A DNA stretch of 64,000 nucleotides from Streptococcus suis (GCF_017601095.1 NZ_JAGFUX010000002.1:210788-274787); one strand, 5' to 3'. Shown: positions 1 to 8,045, counted from the first letter of the stretch. The notes: a model not told the origin generated them from the letters alone. A program made the numbers and translations.

Positions 1-465
1 CGAGCTGCCAGCTTTGGTTTACAACTTGTCTTGATTTCGCAAGGTTTGGCCTTTATCCATGCTGGACAGGAATTTTTCCGGACAAAAGATGAGATTGACA
101 ATACCTACAACGTCGCCGATGCCATTAACCGCTTAGATTGGACTCGGGCTGTTCGCTATCAAGAGCACATCGACTTTATCCGTAACTTGATTGCCCTTCG
201 CAAGCAATATCCTGAACTCAGTCAAGCATCTTATACAACCATTGAGGAAAGCTGTGAGTTCTACTGGTTAACAGAATATGTCCTCCGCTATCAGATCCAG
301 ACCGCGGATGGTGTTCTCCAATTTATCATCAACTTTGCTACAAGCGATTTTAGCTATGAAAAAGAAAAAGACAAGGCTGTTCTCTTCAATTATCCTTCTG
401 TAGATGATCCAGACCAACAAGTCCTGACCATTGCCGGACAAAGTATTTGTGTCTTGAAAGGCTAA
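1..465 (+). CDS. pulA: Type I pullulanase, C-terminal fragment
   Basis: The reading frame is open from base 1, so this is the last ~154 residues of a longer gene cut by the window edge; the TTG at 31 is internal. The segment with GLAFIHAGQEFFRTK followed by NTYNVADAINRLDW is typical of the end of the GH13 barrel in type I pullulanases, which cleave alpha-1,6 bonds of pullulan, glycogen or branched dextrins. The remainder is a beta-rich C-terminal domain. The protein ends SICVLKG with no LPXTG anchor, so it looks like the cytoplasmic form rather than the surface SpuA type. A strong hairpin terminator lies downstream at 751-780. Family call is firm; which pullulanase paralogue it is cannot be settled from the C-terminus. 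Confidence 0.85.
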   Translation, partial: RAASFGLQLVLISQGLAFIHAGQEFFRTKDEIDNTYNVADAINRLDWTRAVRYQEHIDFIRNLIALRKQYPELSQASYTTIEESCEFYWLTEYVLRYQIQTADGVLQFIINFATSDFSYEKEKDKAVLFNYPSVDDPDQQVLTIAGQSICVLKG

Positions 466-750
466 AATCAGTCTAAGGACGGAGGAAATAGAGAGCGAGA
501 TTGATGATTGCACCACTTTCCAAGGTTTGTGTCAACATCTCAACGCAGTGGTTGATTGGCAGATTTGTTCGTGTCTTACACTCCAAATCTGACCTCTGCG
601 ATTGTTGCGAACAGAGTTCGCTCTATCTCCAGCCTCCAAAGGTTCCCCGAACCTTTGGAGCTATGCGGGGGTGAGAAGACGACCCCTTATCTGATTGGTC
701 GGGTTCTTTCTCACTCCCAATCCTAACTATTTTTCATAATCTCCTTAAAA
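466..750. other. Intergenic stretch with hairpin and a doubtful 56-codon ORF
   Basis: About 285 bp with no recognisable gene. It has a 12-bp perfect inverted repeat with a 3-nt loop at 634-660 (arms CTCCAAAGGTTC and GAACCTTTGGAG). A + strand frame at 504-674 starts ATGATTGCACCA and would give a 56-residue peptide with three cysteines close together. The nearest Shine-Dalgarno-like run (GGAGG at 481) is too far away for a good ribosome site. The base composition (richer in GC than its surroundings) and the hairpin look more like a dispersed intergenic repeat than a gene, but no second copy is present in this window. Confidence 0.35.
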
Positions 751-780
751 AAACTCACCGAGTCAATTCTCGGTGAGTTT
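751..780. terminator. Bidirectional terminator between pulA and nrdI
   Basis: Twelve-bp perfect stem (AAACTCACCGAG / CTCGGTGAGTTT) with a 6-nt loop and T-runs on both sides. It serves the pullulanase gene on + and nrdI on -. Confidence 0.9.
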
Positions 781-787
781 TTTGCGT

Positions 788-1252
788 CTATGCTTTTTCT
801 TCCATGAGGGCCATAATCTTAAAGCCGATTCGTTCAACATCATTCTGCATACCACGAAGTTCGAAGTTATCAATCACAGGAAAGCCAAATCGCTCGGCGT
901 ATTGCTTGGCGGTCAAGCAATATTGGTTGTTGAAATTGCGATTACCTGAACCAACAACACCCAGACAGAGCTCTGAATTGTCCCCAAAAGCGATAAAATC
1001 GCCCAAGGGATTGGTCAGAATCTCCACATCTCCGTTATCGACACCATTTCCGCCTTCCAGATAGGTAGGAAGAAAGGCAACGAAGGGAGCATCCAGCTGG
1101 TAAAAGGGAATGTCCTGCTTGACCAGGTCCTTGACATGAACAGGCTCCACCTGCCAATCAGTCTGGAATTGGAAAAAGCCTCTCAGGCGTTTGACAAAAC
1201 TCTCTGTATTGCCACTCAAGCTGATATAAACTAGGTAAATGGTTGGTTTCAT
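788..1252 (-). CDS. nrdI: NrdI-like flavodoxin for class Ib ribonucleotide reductase
   Basis: 154-residue flavodoxin-fold protein. Near the N-terminus the phosphate-binding loop SGNTESF follows the first beta strand (IYLVYIS), and the GVVGSGNRNFNNQYC segment is typical of NrdI. NrdI is the FMN protein that supplies oxidant to assemble the dimanganese-tyrosyl cofactor of the NrdF subunit. The start chosen is the ATG at 1252 because GAGGAG sits just upstream; the frame extends five codons further to 1267 without a ribosome site. No nrdE, nrdF or nrdH gene is adjacent, so it is a stand-alone copy. Its promoter (1274-1328) carries two NrdR-like boxes, which supports a role in deoxynucleotide synthesis. 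Confidence 0.82.
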   Translation of the reverse strand: MKPTIYLVYISLSGNTESFVKRLRGFFQFQTDWQVEPVHVKDLVKQDIPFYQLDAPFVAFLPTYLEGGNGVDNGDVEILTNPLGDFIAFGDNSELCLGVVGSGNRNFNNQYCLTAKQYAERFGFPVIDNFELRGMQNDVERIGFKIMALMEEKA

Positions 1253-1273
1253 AGATCTCCTCTTCAAAGAAAA

Positions 1274-1328
1274 ACACTACATATAGAATTCGAATACTAT
1301 TGTACTCCCATATGTAGTGTTTTGTCAA
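1274..1328 (-). promoter_or_regulatory. nrdI promoter with two NrdR-like boxes
   Basis: On the - strand TTGACA (1323-1328) and TACAAT (1299-1304) are separated by 18 bp. One 16-bp NrdR-like box (1305-1320, starting ACACTACATAT) fills the spacer, and a second (1274-1289, ending ATATGTAGTGT) lies just after the expected transcription start. The boxes are offset by exactly 31 bp and form a 14-bp inverted repeat (1271-1284 with 1310-1323). By eye they match the published NrdR consensus at about 11 and 13 of 16 positions. The same inverted repeat followed by T-rich sequence may also end transcription from the upstream yitT gene. Confidence 0.65.
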
Positions 1329-2267
1329 TTAATCACTTTCCACGAAATGCCCGATAATGTTGACATTATCTGCGACAGATACAAAGGCTTTGGGGTCGGC
1401 CTTTTTCATAATCTGTTTGAAATCGTTAAACTCAGCACGGGTGATAATGGTGATGAGAATGGTTTTTTGCTCATGATTATAAGCCCCTTCTGCATCGTTG
1501 ATAATGGTCACACCACGATTGAGTTTCTTGTGAATCTTTTTTATGACCCGCTCAGGCTGATTGGTGATAATCATGGCCTGCATCCGCTTTTGTTTGACAA
1601 AGATAGCATCTGTCATGCGACTGGAAATGAACAGAGCCACCATCGAATAGAGAGCGTATTTCCAACCAAAGGTCACACCTGCTACCAGCATGATAAAGAT
1701 ATTGACACTGAGCGAGATGGAACCAACTTGGCGCCCCGTTTTCTTCCGTATCAAAATGGACACGATATCCGTGCCACCGCTGGACACATTATTCCGTAGG
1801 GCAAAACCAATTCCTGTACCGAGCATAAGCCCGCCGAAAATGGCGTTGACCAAAGGGTCCGTCGTCAGAGTAACTGGTGGCATAAACTGAATAAATAAGG
1901 AACTAAGAGATACGGTGATAAAGGTAAAAATTGTAAACTTGTAGCCAATCTTGCGCCAAGCCAGGATCAAGAGGGGAATATTGAGTCCGTAATAGACCAA
2001 GGCAATGGGAATATCTAGATTAGCATAGGTTTCTGCTAGAGCGGAGACAATTTGAGCCAGTCCTGTTACGCCTGAGGAATACACCCGTCCTGGTCGAAAG
2101 AAAAAATTCACCGCAATACTAGATAGGAGTCCATATATAATGGACCCCGATATCCGTTCTGCATATTTTTCTCGAGAAATCCCCGAAATAACTGACCAAA
2201 ATTTATTCTTTCTGGCATTTCTTAAGAAAAGAACACGCTGTTTTCTGAAAAATTTATTCATTTTCAA
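1329..2267 (-). CDS. YitT family membrane protein with DUF2179 domain
   Basis: 312 residues. A basic N-terminal stretch is followed by about five hydrophobic segments (roughly residues 40-230) containing the family motifs [10 protein letters not shown] and [14 protein letters not shown]-terminal soluble DUF2179-type domain (about 230-312) contains [10 protein letters not shown] and [11 protein letters not shown]. Members are polytopic proteins of unknown function, possibly transporters. The start overlaps the end of aspS by 14 bp, so the two are cotranscribed. A second YitT protein is encoded at 39159-40022. Confidence 0.85.
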   Translation of the reverse strand: MKMNKFFRKQRVLFLRNARKNKFWSVISGISREKYAERISGSIIYGLLSSIAVNFFFRPGRVYSSGVTGLAQIVSALAETYANLDIPIALVYYGLNIPLLILAWRKIGYKFTIFTFITVSLSSLFIQFMPPVTLTTDPLVNAIFGGLMLGTGIGFALRNNVSSGGTDIVSILIRKKTGRQVGSISLSVNIFIMLVAGVTFGWKYALYSMVALFISSRMTDAIFVKQKRMQAMIITNQPERVIKKIHKKLNRGVTIINDAEGAYNHEQKTILITIITRAEFNDFKQIMKKADPKAFVSVADNVNIIGHFVESD

Positions 2268-4005
2268 GTGTAATATCTAAAGCCAATTCCTCTAATTGAG
2301 CTGTTGCAACTGTACTTGGTGCCTGGGTCATGGGGTCAGAGGCCTTATTGTTCTTCGGAAAGGCGATGACTTCACGAATATTGTCCTCACCAGCCAAGAG
2401 CATGACAAAGCGGTCCAAGCCGATAGCCAAGCCACCGTGTGGTGGGAAACCGTAATCCATAGCTTCCAGTAGGAAGCCAAACTGCTCATGGGCATCCTCA
2501 GCTGAGAAACCAAGTGCCTTGAACATCTGCTCCTGCATGTCTTTTTGGTTGATACGAAGGCTACCGCCACCCAATTCATAACCATTCAAAACAATATCAT
2601 AAGCAACCGCACGCACCTGAGCCAAATCACCATCCAAGTGATGAGCCGTGTCTGCTGTTGGCAAGGTGAATGGGTGGTGGGCACTCATGTAGCGACCTTC
2701 CTCTTCAGACCACTCAAACATCGGCCAATCCACAATCCAAAGGAAGTTGAATTTGCTTTCGTCAATCAAGCCTTGTTCCTTGGCCAAGCGGTTCCGTAAA
2801 GCACCCAAGGTATTGTTAGCAACTTCCAACTCGTCCGCTACAAAGAGGACCAAATCCTTGTCTTCTAACTGTAAACTTGCTGTCAAGTTTGCTGTAATGC
2901 CTGTCAAGAACTTGGCAACTGGTCCAGCCAATTCACCTTGGTCAATCTTGACCCAAGCCAAGCCTTTGGCACCAAATTGTTTGGCGTACTCTGTTAATTT
3001 ATCAATGTCTTTACGTGAGTAGCTATCCGCCGCAGCCTTGACAACAATGGCCTTGACAACAGGTGCTTCTGAGAAGACCTTGAAGTCAACTTCCTTGACA
3101 AGCTCTGTCAAGTCTTGCAAAAGCATCTCAAAACGAGTATCCGGCTTGTCTGAACCATAGAAGTTCATAGCATGGTCATAGGACATACGTTGGAAGGGCA
3201 AGGTTACATCGATTCCTTTGGTATCTTTCAAGACCTTAGCAATCAAACCTTCCACGATGTCTTGGATTTCAACTTCATTCAAGAATGAGGTTTCTAAGTC
3301 CACCTGGGTAAACTCCGGCTGACGGTCCCCACGCAAGTCTTCATCACGGAAACACTTAACGATTTGGTAGTAGCGGTCAAAACCTGCATTCATCAAGAGC
3401 TGCTTGGTAATCTGTGGGCTTTGTGGAAGGGCATAAAAATGACCTTTGGACACTCGAGAAGGCACCAAGTAATCACGCGCACCTTCTGGCGTTGACTTGG
3501 TCAACATTGGCGTTTCCACATCGATAAATTCAAGCTCGTCTAGATAGTTCCGAATGCTGTGAGTTACAGCTGCACGCAATTTGAAGTTGTTAAGCATTTC
3601 TGGACGACGAAGGTCCAAATAACGGTAACGAAGGCGGGTATCATCACTAGCTTCAATCCCATCCTTGATTTCAAATGGTGTTGTCTTGGCCGTGTTCAAC
3701 ACTGTCAAGCCGGATACTTGTAGTTCAACCGCCCCTGTTGGGATATTGTCGTTAGTTTGTTCACGCTCCACAACCGTTCCAGTTACTTCGATAACAAACT
3801 CACTGCGGAGGCTTTCAGCAGTTGCCATGAGATCTTGATCTACAAGTTCTGGATTAATGACCAATTGCATAATACCTTCGCGGTCACGCAAATCAATGAA
3901 AATCAAGCCACCCAAGTCACGGCGGCGGCCAACCCAACCTTTCAAAGTAATTTCCTGTCCGACATGCTCCTTACGAACACGTCCAGCATACATAGAACGT
4001 TTCAT
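2254..4005 (-). CDS. aspS: Aspartyl-tRNA synthetase
   Basis: 583 residues, full length for the bacterial type. An N-terminal OB-fold anticodon-binding domain (about 1-110, with [20 protein letters not shown]) precedes the class II catalytic core. Motif 2 is [18 protein letters not shown] and motif 3 is [15 protein letters not shown]. The bacterial GAD-type insertion lies at about 290-420. The enzyme charges tRNA-Asp in the cytoplasm. GAGG precedes the ATG. No T-box leader is seen; the upstream region has an extended -10 (TGGTAGAAT on -, box at 4039-4044). It is followed by the overlapping yitT gene. Confidence 0.97.
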   Translation of the reverse strand: MKRSMYAGRVRKEHVGQEITLKGWVGRRRDLGGLIFIDLRDREGIMQLVINPELVDQDLMATAESLRSEFVIEVTGTVVEREQTNDNIPTGAVELQVSGLTVLNTAKTTPFEIKDGIEASDDTRLRYRYLDLRRPEMLNNFKLRAAVTHSIRNYLDELEFIDVETPMLTKSTPEGARDYLVPSRVSKGHFYALPQSPQITKQLLMNAGFDRYYQIVKCFRDEDLRGDRQPEFTQVDLETSFLNEVEIQDIVEGLIAKVLKDTKGIDVTLPFQRMSYDHAMNFYGSDKPDTRFEMLLQDLTELVKEVDFKVFSEAPVVKAIVVKAAADSYSRKDIDKLTEYAKQFGAKGLAWVKIDQGELAGPVAKFLTGITANLTASLQLEDKDLVLFVADELEVANNTLGALRNRLAKEQGLIDESKFNFLWIVDWPMFEWSEEEGRYMSAHHPFTLPTADTAHHLDGDLAQVRAVAYDIVLNGYELGGGSLRINQKDMQEQMFKALGFSAEDAHEQFGFLLEAMDYGFPPHGGLAIGLDRFVMLLAGEDNIREVIAFPKNNKASDPMTQAPSTVATAQLEELALDITLENE

Positions 4006-4038
4006 TTTCTTCCTCTTTTACTGATTTTATACCTATTC

Positions 4039-4048
4039 ATTCTACCAT
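4039..4048 (-). promoter_or_regulatory. aspS promoter, extended -10
   Basis: TGG-TAGAAT on the - strand, with no recognisable -35 at the right distance. It lies about 35 bp upstream of the aspS start codon. Confidence 0.5.
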
Positions 4049-4090
4049 AAAATGGCTAATTTTTGGGGGAAATTGCCGAGAAAAAACGAA

Positions 4091-4114
4091 AAACCAGCCT
4101 TAACCGACTGGTTT
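4091..4114 (-). terminator. Terminator of the reductase/acetyltransferase operon
   Basis: AAACCAG/CTGGTTT stem followed on the - strand by a T-rich tail. The acetyltransferase stop codon lies inside the hairpin. Confidence 0.8.
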
Positions 4115-4552
4115 ACTATATACCATATCCAAATGCGGAATATCATCCTCCAAATATACTTCAGAAACTGGCTTAAAGCCTAGTGATTGATAGAATTTTT
4201 CTAAATAGGCTTGGGCACCGATTTTAATTTGACTTTCTTTCCATTCATTTGTAATGTAATGAATAGCTTTCTCCATCATTGGCCGACCCAATCCTCTACC
4301 ACGATGACTTGGCTTAATGACCACACGACCGATAGAAACTACATCATAGCTCAGACCTGCCGGTAAAATTCTCAAGTATGCAACCAACTCCCCATTGTCT
4401 GTACCTAAAATATGAAGGCTTTTTGGATCCTTTCCATCAACTTCAGGATAGGGACAGGCTTGTTCTACAACAAATACATTGGTCCGAAGTGTCAAGATGG
4501 TGTAAAGTTCCTGTAAACTAAGTTGGTCAAATGCTTTTATTTCCCACTGCAT
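4100..4552 (-). CDS. ElaA-like GNAT acetyltransferase
   Basis: 150 residues. The opening pattern, with LTLRTNVFVVEQACPYPEVDG, is characteristic of the ElaA subfamily of GNAT acetyltransferases. The acetyl-CoA binding loop is GRVVIKPSHRGRGLGRPMM (about 90-108), and the end of the fold contains YLEKFYQSLGFKPVSE. The substrate is unknown. It follows the aldo/keto reductase gene after 9 bp and is clearly cotranscribed with it. The transcript ends in a hairpin overlapping its stop codon. Confidence 0.85.
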   Translation of the reverse strand: MQWEIKAFDQLSLQELYTILTLRTNVFVVEQACPYPEVDGKDPKSLHILGTDNGELVAYLRILPAGLSYDVVSIGRVVIKPSHRGRGLGRPMMEKAIHYITNEWKESQIKIGAQAYLEKFYQSLGFKPVSEVYLEDDIPHLDMVYSKPVG

Positions 4553-4561
4553 ACATTCCTC

Positions 4562-5473
4562 CTAGGGCAGAATGTTGCCTGCACTTTTATAGATTTCATA
4601 CCATTCTGGTCGAGTGAGGGTAAGTTGGCTGGCCTGGGCAATCTTTTTCAGGCGGTCTGGATTCATAGAACCGACTATAGTTTGAATTTTCGATGGATGA
4701 CGCAAAATCCAAGCAACGACAATTGTTTCATGTGAAACATGGTAGCGCTCTGCTATTTCCCCAAGGGTCTGATTCAGAGAAGCATAGTCAGGATGGTTGG
4801 CGAAAATCCCCTGCTGCAAATCAATCAGAAAGGGTGACCAAGCCTGAATAGTGATTTTTTTGAGCTGGCAATAATCAATCAAACCTCCATCCCGCATGGT
4901 CGCAGCATCGTCTTTCATATTGACATGGAGCCCTGCATCAATCAAAGGAGTATGAGCTGGCGAAAGTTGGAGCTGATTGACCGCTAGAGGCTGATCCAGG
5001 TAGGACTGGAGCAACTCCATTTGGTAGATGTTCTGGTTGCTGACACCGAAATGTCGCACCTTACCAGCCTGCTTCAAGAGAACAAAGGCTTCTGCCACTT
5101 CCTCTGCTTCCATGAGGGCATCTGGACGGTGGAGGGCCAAAACATCAAGATATTCTGTATCCAGGCGCTTGAGAATACCATCCACTGACTCCAAGATGTA
5201 GTCTTTAGAAAAATCAAAATACCCCTTACGAATACCGCATTTTGATTGGAGAATCATGTCATCCCGCTTGATACCTGCCAATTTTGTTCCTTGTGCAAAG
5301 CGAATTTCCGACTCGCCTCCGCCATAAATATCTGCATGATCGAAAAAGTTGATTCCTTCCTCAACGACTGTTTTCAAGACCTTAGCCGTTTCCTGCTCAC
5401 TCAAACTGGCCATTCGCATACAGCCTAGACCAATTCGCGAAACTTTTAATCCTGTTTGTCCTAATTTTTGCAT
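4562..5473 (-). CDS. Aldo/keto reductase (YdhF-like)
   Basis: 303 residues, a single TIM-barrel NADPH-dependent oxidoreductase. The catalytic tetrad is visible as Asp/Tyr in NFFDHADIYGGGESE (about 43-57), Lys in LQSKCGI and His in ALHRPDA. The C-terminal cofactor segment includes VAWILRHPSKIQTIVGSM. The physiological substrate cannot be inferred. It is the first gene of a two-gene unit with the downstream acetyltransferase. Its promoter overlaps the terminator of the preceding DUF4956 operon. A near-consensus parS-like sequence lies within the gene at 4734-4749. Confidence 0.9.
   Translation of the reverse strand: MQKLGQTGLKVSRIGLGCMRMASLSEQETAKVLKTVVEEGINFFDHADIYGGGESEIRFAQGTKLAGIKRDDMILQSKCGIRKGYFDFSKDYILESVDGILKRLDTEYLDVLALHRPDALMEAEEVAEAFVLLKQAGKVRHFGVSNQNIYQMELLQSYLDQPLAVNQLQLSPAHTPLIDAGLHVNMKDDAATMRDGGLIDYCQLKKITIQAWSPFLIDLQQGIFANHPDYASLNQTLGEIAERYHVSHETIVVAWILRHPSKIQTIVGSMNPDRLKKIAQASQLTLTRPEWYEIYKSAGNILP
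4734..4749. promoter_or_regulatory. Candidate parS site (variant), inside the aldo/keto reductase gene
   Basis: TGTTTCATGTGAAACA matches the Firmicute parS palindrome TGTTTCACGTGAAACA at 15 of 16 positions. The mismatch is in the central CACGTG core, which lowers confidence. Confidence 0.4.
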
Positions 5474-5496
5474 AAGTTGCCTCCTCTTCTGACTTC

Positions 5497-5531
5497 ATTA
5501 TATACAAAAAAGAGATTGTTGCCAATCTCTT
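5497..5531 (-). promoter_or_regulatory. Overlapping terminator (DUF4956 operon) and aldo/keto reductase promoter
   Basis: A 9-bp stem (AAGAGATTG/CAATCTCTT, 5510-5531) followed on - by six T's ends the VTC/DUF4956 transcript and covers the DUF4956 stop codon. On the same strand TTGGCA (5520-5525) and TATAAT (5497-5502), 17 bp apart, form a good promoter for the next gene, so the -35 lies inside the hairpin. Confidence 0.75.
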
Positions 5532-6216
5532 ACAAGGTTTTCTTCTTTTGTGCTAACTTGCTGATATTGATTTCAATATCTTCATTAATTGCAAGAAGAC
5601 GATCAATGACTTGCTTATCTGTTAAAGAAGCATCTAAGTCAACATTGTAGGATAATTCCAAAGTGTTGGATTTTTTTACATTTTTAATGCTTACTAGCTC
5701 AACATACTTGCAAGCATTGACGAAAGTCGCTTCGAATAGGAGTTCGTAGTTTAAATCACGAGGAACACGAATTGTAATTTGCCGTCTTGTTTGACTCACC
5801 GTTGCAAAACTTGTATTCTCCAACAATAAGAGTACAATACAAACAAAGACTGTGAAAATTGCAGCTAAAACCAAAAATCCCATACCACAAGCTAAGCCAA
5901 TTCCTGTTGCAATAAACACTGATAAGAGCTCCTTAGCTCCACCTGCTGCGGAACGAAAACGAATCATCCCAAAAGTTCCTGCGATCGCAACACTTGTTCC
6001 CAAATTGCCATTGACCATAAAAATAATCATCGCCATCAACATCGGCAACATCGTCAAGGTAATAACAAACTCCTTTGAATAGAGGGTCTTGTGTTTGTAA
6101 ACAAGCGCTAGTAAAATCCCCAATGCCAAACTAACCACTAAACTGAGAGCTAATTGAATGGGATCGGCTACCCCTGAAGCACTGTCAAAAACACTCTTAA
6201 ACAACTGCTCTTTCAA
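5530..6216 (-). CDS. DUF4956 membrane protein
   Basis: 228 residues. The N-terminal half has about four hydrophobic segments (roughly 20-40, 50-70, 75-95, 105-135) with the conserved block GTFGMIRFRSAAGGAKELL between them. The C-terminal half is a soluble domain (about 140-228) of beta/alpha character with a basic tail (KLAQKKKTL). Function is unknown; the family is commonly found beside VTC-domain proteins. Here its start overlaps the upstream VTC gene by 20 bp, so the two are translationally linked. Transcription comes from the operator-bearing promoter at 6954-6982, placing it under the BlaI-like repressor of this locus. Confidence 0.85.
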   Translation of the reverse strand: MKEQLFKSVFDSASGVADPIQLALSLVVSLALGILLALVYKHKTLYSKEFVITLTMLPMLMAMIIFMVNGNLGTSVAIAGTFGMIRFRSAAGGAKELLSVFIATGIGLACGMGFLVLAAIFTVFVCIVLLLLENTSFATVSQTRRQITIRVPRDLNYELLFEATFVNACKYVELVSIKNVKKSNTLELSYNVDLDASLTDKQVIDRLLAINEDIEINISKLAQKKKTL

Positions 6217-6940
6217 CTAATTCCTCCTCTGCTAACTCTTCTACTAATTTTGTATGTGCTGTTCCATATTTTGAAAATGAAACTCTTTCCAAGCCATACT
6301 TATCAATGATGGTCTGTAACCAGGATGGGTAGACTTCTGGAACCTTGATTTCCATGATAACCTGATTTTCATCCAACAATGGGTAGCCATACTTTCCTGC
6401 AAACAGGCTAACATCATATGGACGATATAGAATATTTTGATCAATGGTCACGCGCACCTTCTTATCCTCAATGCCCTTCATAGAAAAACGATCATAGTAG
6501 ATATACATCATTGGCTCAATTTTTCCATAGCGTGCTCGCAATTCTGCCATTGTTTCCAAGAGTGTCGGATTGGTAATAGTTTCATCTACAATCGAATGAT
6601 GAATAAAATCCAACACCGATTTTGGACGAGAAGTCAACCGATCTTTCAATCCTATACCGTCTTCTTTTTTCTTAATTTCTAAAAATACCTGGCTATTCTC
6701 TGTCGGACAGGCATCATAGGTCCGCATCCGAATTTTTTCTCGCTTCCACAATCTCTCTGCAGAATCCTGGATCATTTGGTAGCTTGAGGTATCGAAATAA
6801 ATATTTGAAATGGTCGAGGTTGGATAGTCATCTTCCACTAGATGGTTTTTTAGATCAGCTAAAACTGCTGCAAGTTGCTTGCGATCCAAGATATATTTGG
6901 TTTCAATTCGTTTAAATTTGGTTTCTACTTTCTTCGACAT
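6197..6940 (-). CDS. VTC-domain (polyphosphate polymerase-like) protein
   Basis: 247 residues forming one triphosphate-tunnel-type VTC domain. The basic and acidic tunnel motifs are visible: FKRIETKYIL (N-terminus), REKIRMRTYD (about 85), VFLEIKKKEDG (about 106), DRFSMKG with KVRVTIDQN (about 150-170) and VIMEIKVPEVYP (about 212). In yeast the domain makes polyphosphate from ATP; bacterial stand-alone copies paired with DUF4956 are little studied. There is no transmembrane segment, so its partner is probably the overlapping DUF4956 membrane protein. It is the first gene of this two-gene operon. The promoter region carries the same operator as the blaI-like and PepSY promoters. Polymerase activity here is inferred, not shown. 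Confidence 0.85.
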   Translation of the reverse strand: MSKKVETKFKRIETKYILDRKQLAAVLADLKNHLVEDDYPTSTISNIYFDTSSYQMIQDSAERLWKREKIRMRTYDACPTENSQVFLEIKKKEDGIGLKDRLTSRPKSVLDFIHHSIVDETITNPTLLETMAELRARYGKIEPMMYIYYDRFSMKGIEDKKVRVTIDQNILYRPYDVSLFAGKYGYPLLDENQVIMEIKVPEVYPSWLQTIIDKYGLERVSFSKYGTAHTKLVEELAEEELVERAVV

Positions 6941-6953
6941 ACTATTCTCCTTT

Positions 6954-6982
6954 TTTCTACATTTGTCGTTCTAAGGGGTTAA
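6954..6982 (-). promoter_or_regulatory. VTC operon promoter with BlaI-type operator
   Basis: TTAACC (6977-6982), 17 bp, TAGAAA (6954-6959) on the - strand. The operator core CTACATTTGTCG is at 6957-6968 (+ strand reading) and overlaps the -10. The -35 and -10 are weaker than in the two sister promoters, but the layout is identical. Confidence 0.65.
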
Positions 6983-6986
6983 GAGA

Positions 6987-7008
6987 AGAGTGGCTCACTT
7001 CCCACTCT
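6987..7008 (-). terminator. Possible weak terminator after the PepSY gene
   Basis: Seven-bp stem AGAGTGG/CCACTCT with an 8-nt loop but only a short pyrimidine tail. A related hairpin (GAGTGG/CCACTC, 7880-7895) lies in the PepSY leader. Some read-through into the VTC operon is plausible. Confidence 0.45.
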
Positions 7009-7017
7009 CCCTATCTA

Positions 7018-7824
7018 TTACCAGCTTTTCTTTGCTTCTACTTTTTTCTTAATAATTTGACCTGTTGTACCGTTTATCTTGTAGTCAAATTCAGAGTTGT
7101 TGGCAAGGGCTTCAACCTCATAGATGCCTTTCTCAAGGTCAACCTCTTTAAAGCGAACTTTAGCTGCTGCCAAGCCTAAATCTTTCAAGACAATAGTCTT
7201 CACTTGTTCTACTGAAAGTGTTGGCACTACTGCCACTTTCTTAGGCTGTGTGACTACAACTGGTTTTTTCTGCGGAGTTGCTGGTTTTACAGCGACTGCT
7301 TTTGTCTTTTTCTTGATAATCTTGCCTGTTAAACCATTGATATCATATTCATATTCAAGGTTATTTGCCACAAAATCCACTTCATAAACACCCTTCTCAA
7401 GATCTACTTCTTTGAAGCGAACCTTATTAGCTGTCAAACCTGCATCCTTCAGGGCAATTGTTTTTGCCTGCTCCATTGAAATCGTTACGGCAACAGTTGT
7501 TTTCTTCGCTTGAGTTGGTTGAGCTGGTTTAACAGTAGTCTTTGTAGGGGCTAAGTTCTTTGACTTTTTCTTAATAATCTTTCCTGTGCTAGCTTGGACA
7601 TCGTAGTCGTACTCCACATTGTTGGCAACTAGATCAATTTCATAGATCCCTTTTTCAAAATCAAGATCCTTGAATCGTACTTGACTAGCATTCAAACCAA
7701 GATCTTTTAATACGATTGATTTTGCTGCATCCATTGTTTTGATTTGATTGGCCGATACTGTTTGCTACAAACCAAGTGTAGCGGCTACTAGTGCTGTAAA
7801 TGTCAATGTTTTTAACTGTTTCAT
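7018..7824 (-). pseudogene. Secreted triple-PepSY protein, broken by an amber codon in the signal peptide
   Basis: From the ATG at 7824 (GGAG upstream) the frame reads MKQLKTLTFTALVAATLGL, then TAG (7765-7767), then QTVSAN and on without interruption to the stop at 7018. Without the TAG it would be a 268-residue exported protein with a standard signal peptide. The mature part is three tandem ~80-residue PepSY-like repeats, each with the pattern A-K-x-I-x-LKD-x-GL, VRFK-x-D-x-EKG-Y-E and G-x-I-IKKK, joined by Lys/Ala/Pro/Thr-rich linkers. A downstream ATG (7734) could give a 238-residue protein without a signal peptide. The body shows no other damage, so the stop is recent, suppressed, or a sequencing error. 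The promoter region has three operator copies. It lies between the blaI/M56 genes and the VTC operon. Confidence 0.8.
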
Positions 7825-7848
7825 AATAAACTCCATTATTGTTTTCTT

Positions 7849-7951
7849 CTACGTTTGTAGTATTTGATATTTTAGAATAGAGTGGTCTCCCACTCAATCT
7901 TCTACAACTGTAGTATATCTATATTCTACAGTTGTCGTTTAAAAAAGTCAA
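7849..7951 (-). promoter_or_regulatory. PepSY gene promoter with three BlaI-type operators
   Basis: TTGACT (7946-7951), 17 bp, TAGAAT (7923-7928) on the - strand. Operator copies (+ strand reading): CTACAGTTGTCG 7926-7937 over the -10, CTACAACTGTAG 7902-7913 (perfect CTACA/TGTAG arms) just downstream, and CTACGTTTGTAG 7849-7860 further into the leader. A small hairpin (7880-7895) lies between the last two. Confidence 0.75.
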
Positions 7952-7992
7952 GTCATTTGCTTCAAAAAATTTTCTTTTGTTCAATGACAAAA

Positions 7993-8022
7993 AGAAGATT
8001 AGTAGTTTCCTACTAATCTTCT
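7993..8022 (-). terminator. Terminator of the blaI-M56 operon
   Basis: Twelve-bp perfect stem AGAAGATTAGTA/TACTAATCTTCT with a 6-nt loop and a T-run on the - strand, 24 bp after the M56 stop codon. Confidence 0.9.
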
Positions 8023-8045
8023 ACAAAAGGCTATCTTAGCCCAAA

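Noticed and set aside
1317..1799. A 160-codon + strand ORF opposite the first yitT gene
   Set aside because: It lies wholly antisense to a well-supported membrane protein gene, with no ribosome site or recognisable family.
7685..7897. A 70-codon - strand ORF across the start of the PepSY gene
   Set aside because: It is out of frame with the clear signal peptide and ribosome site at 7824, and its composition is not protein-like. It is a shadow.
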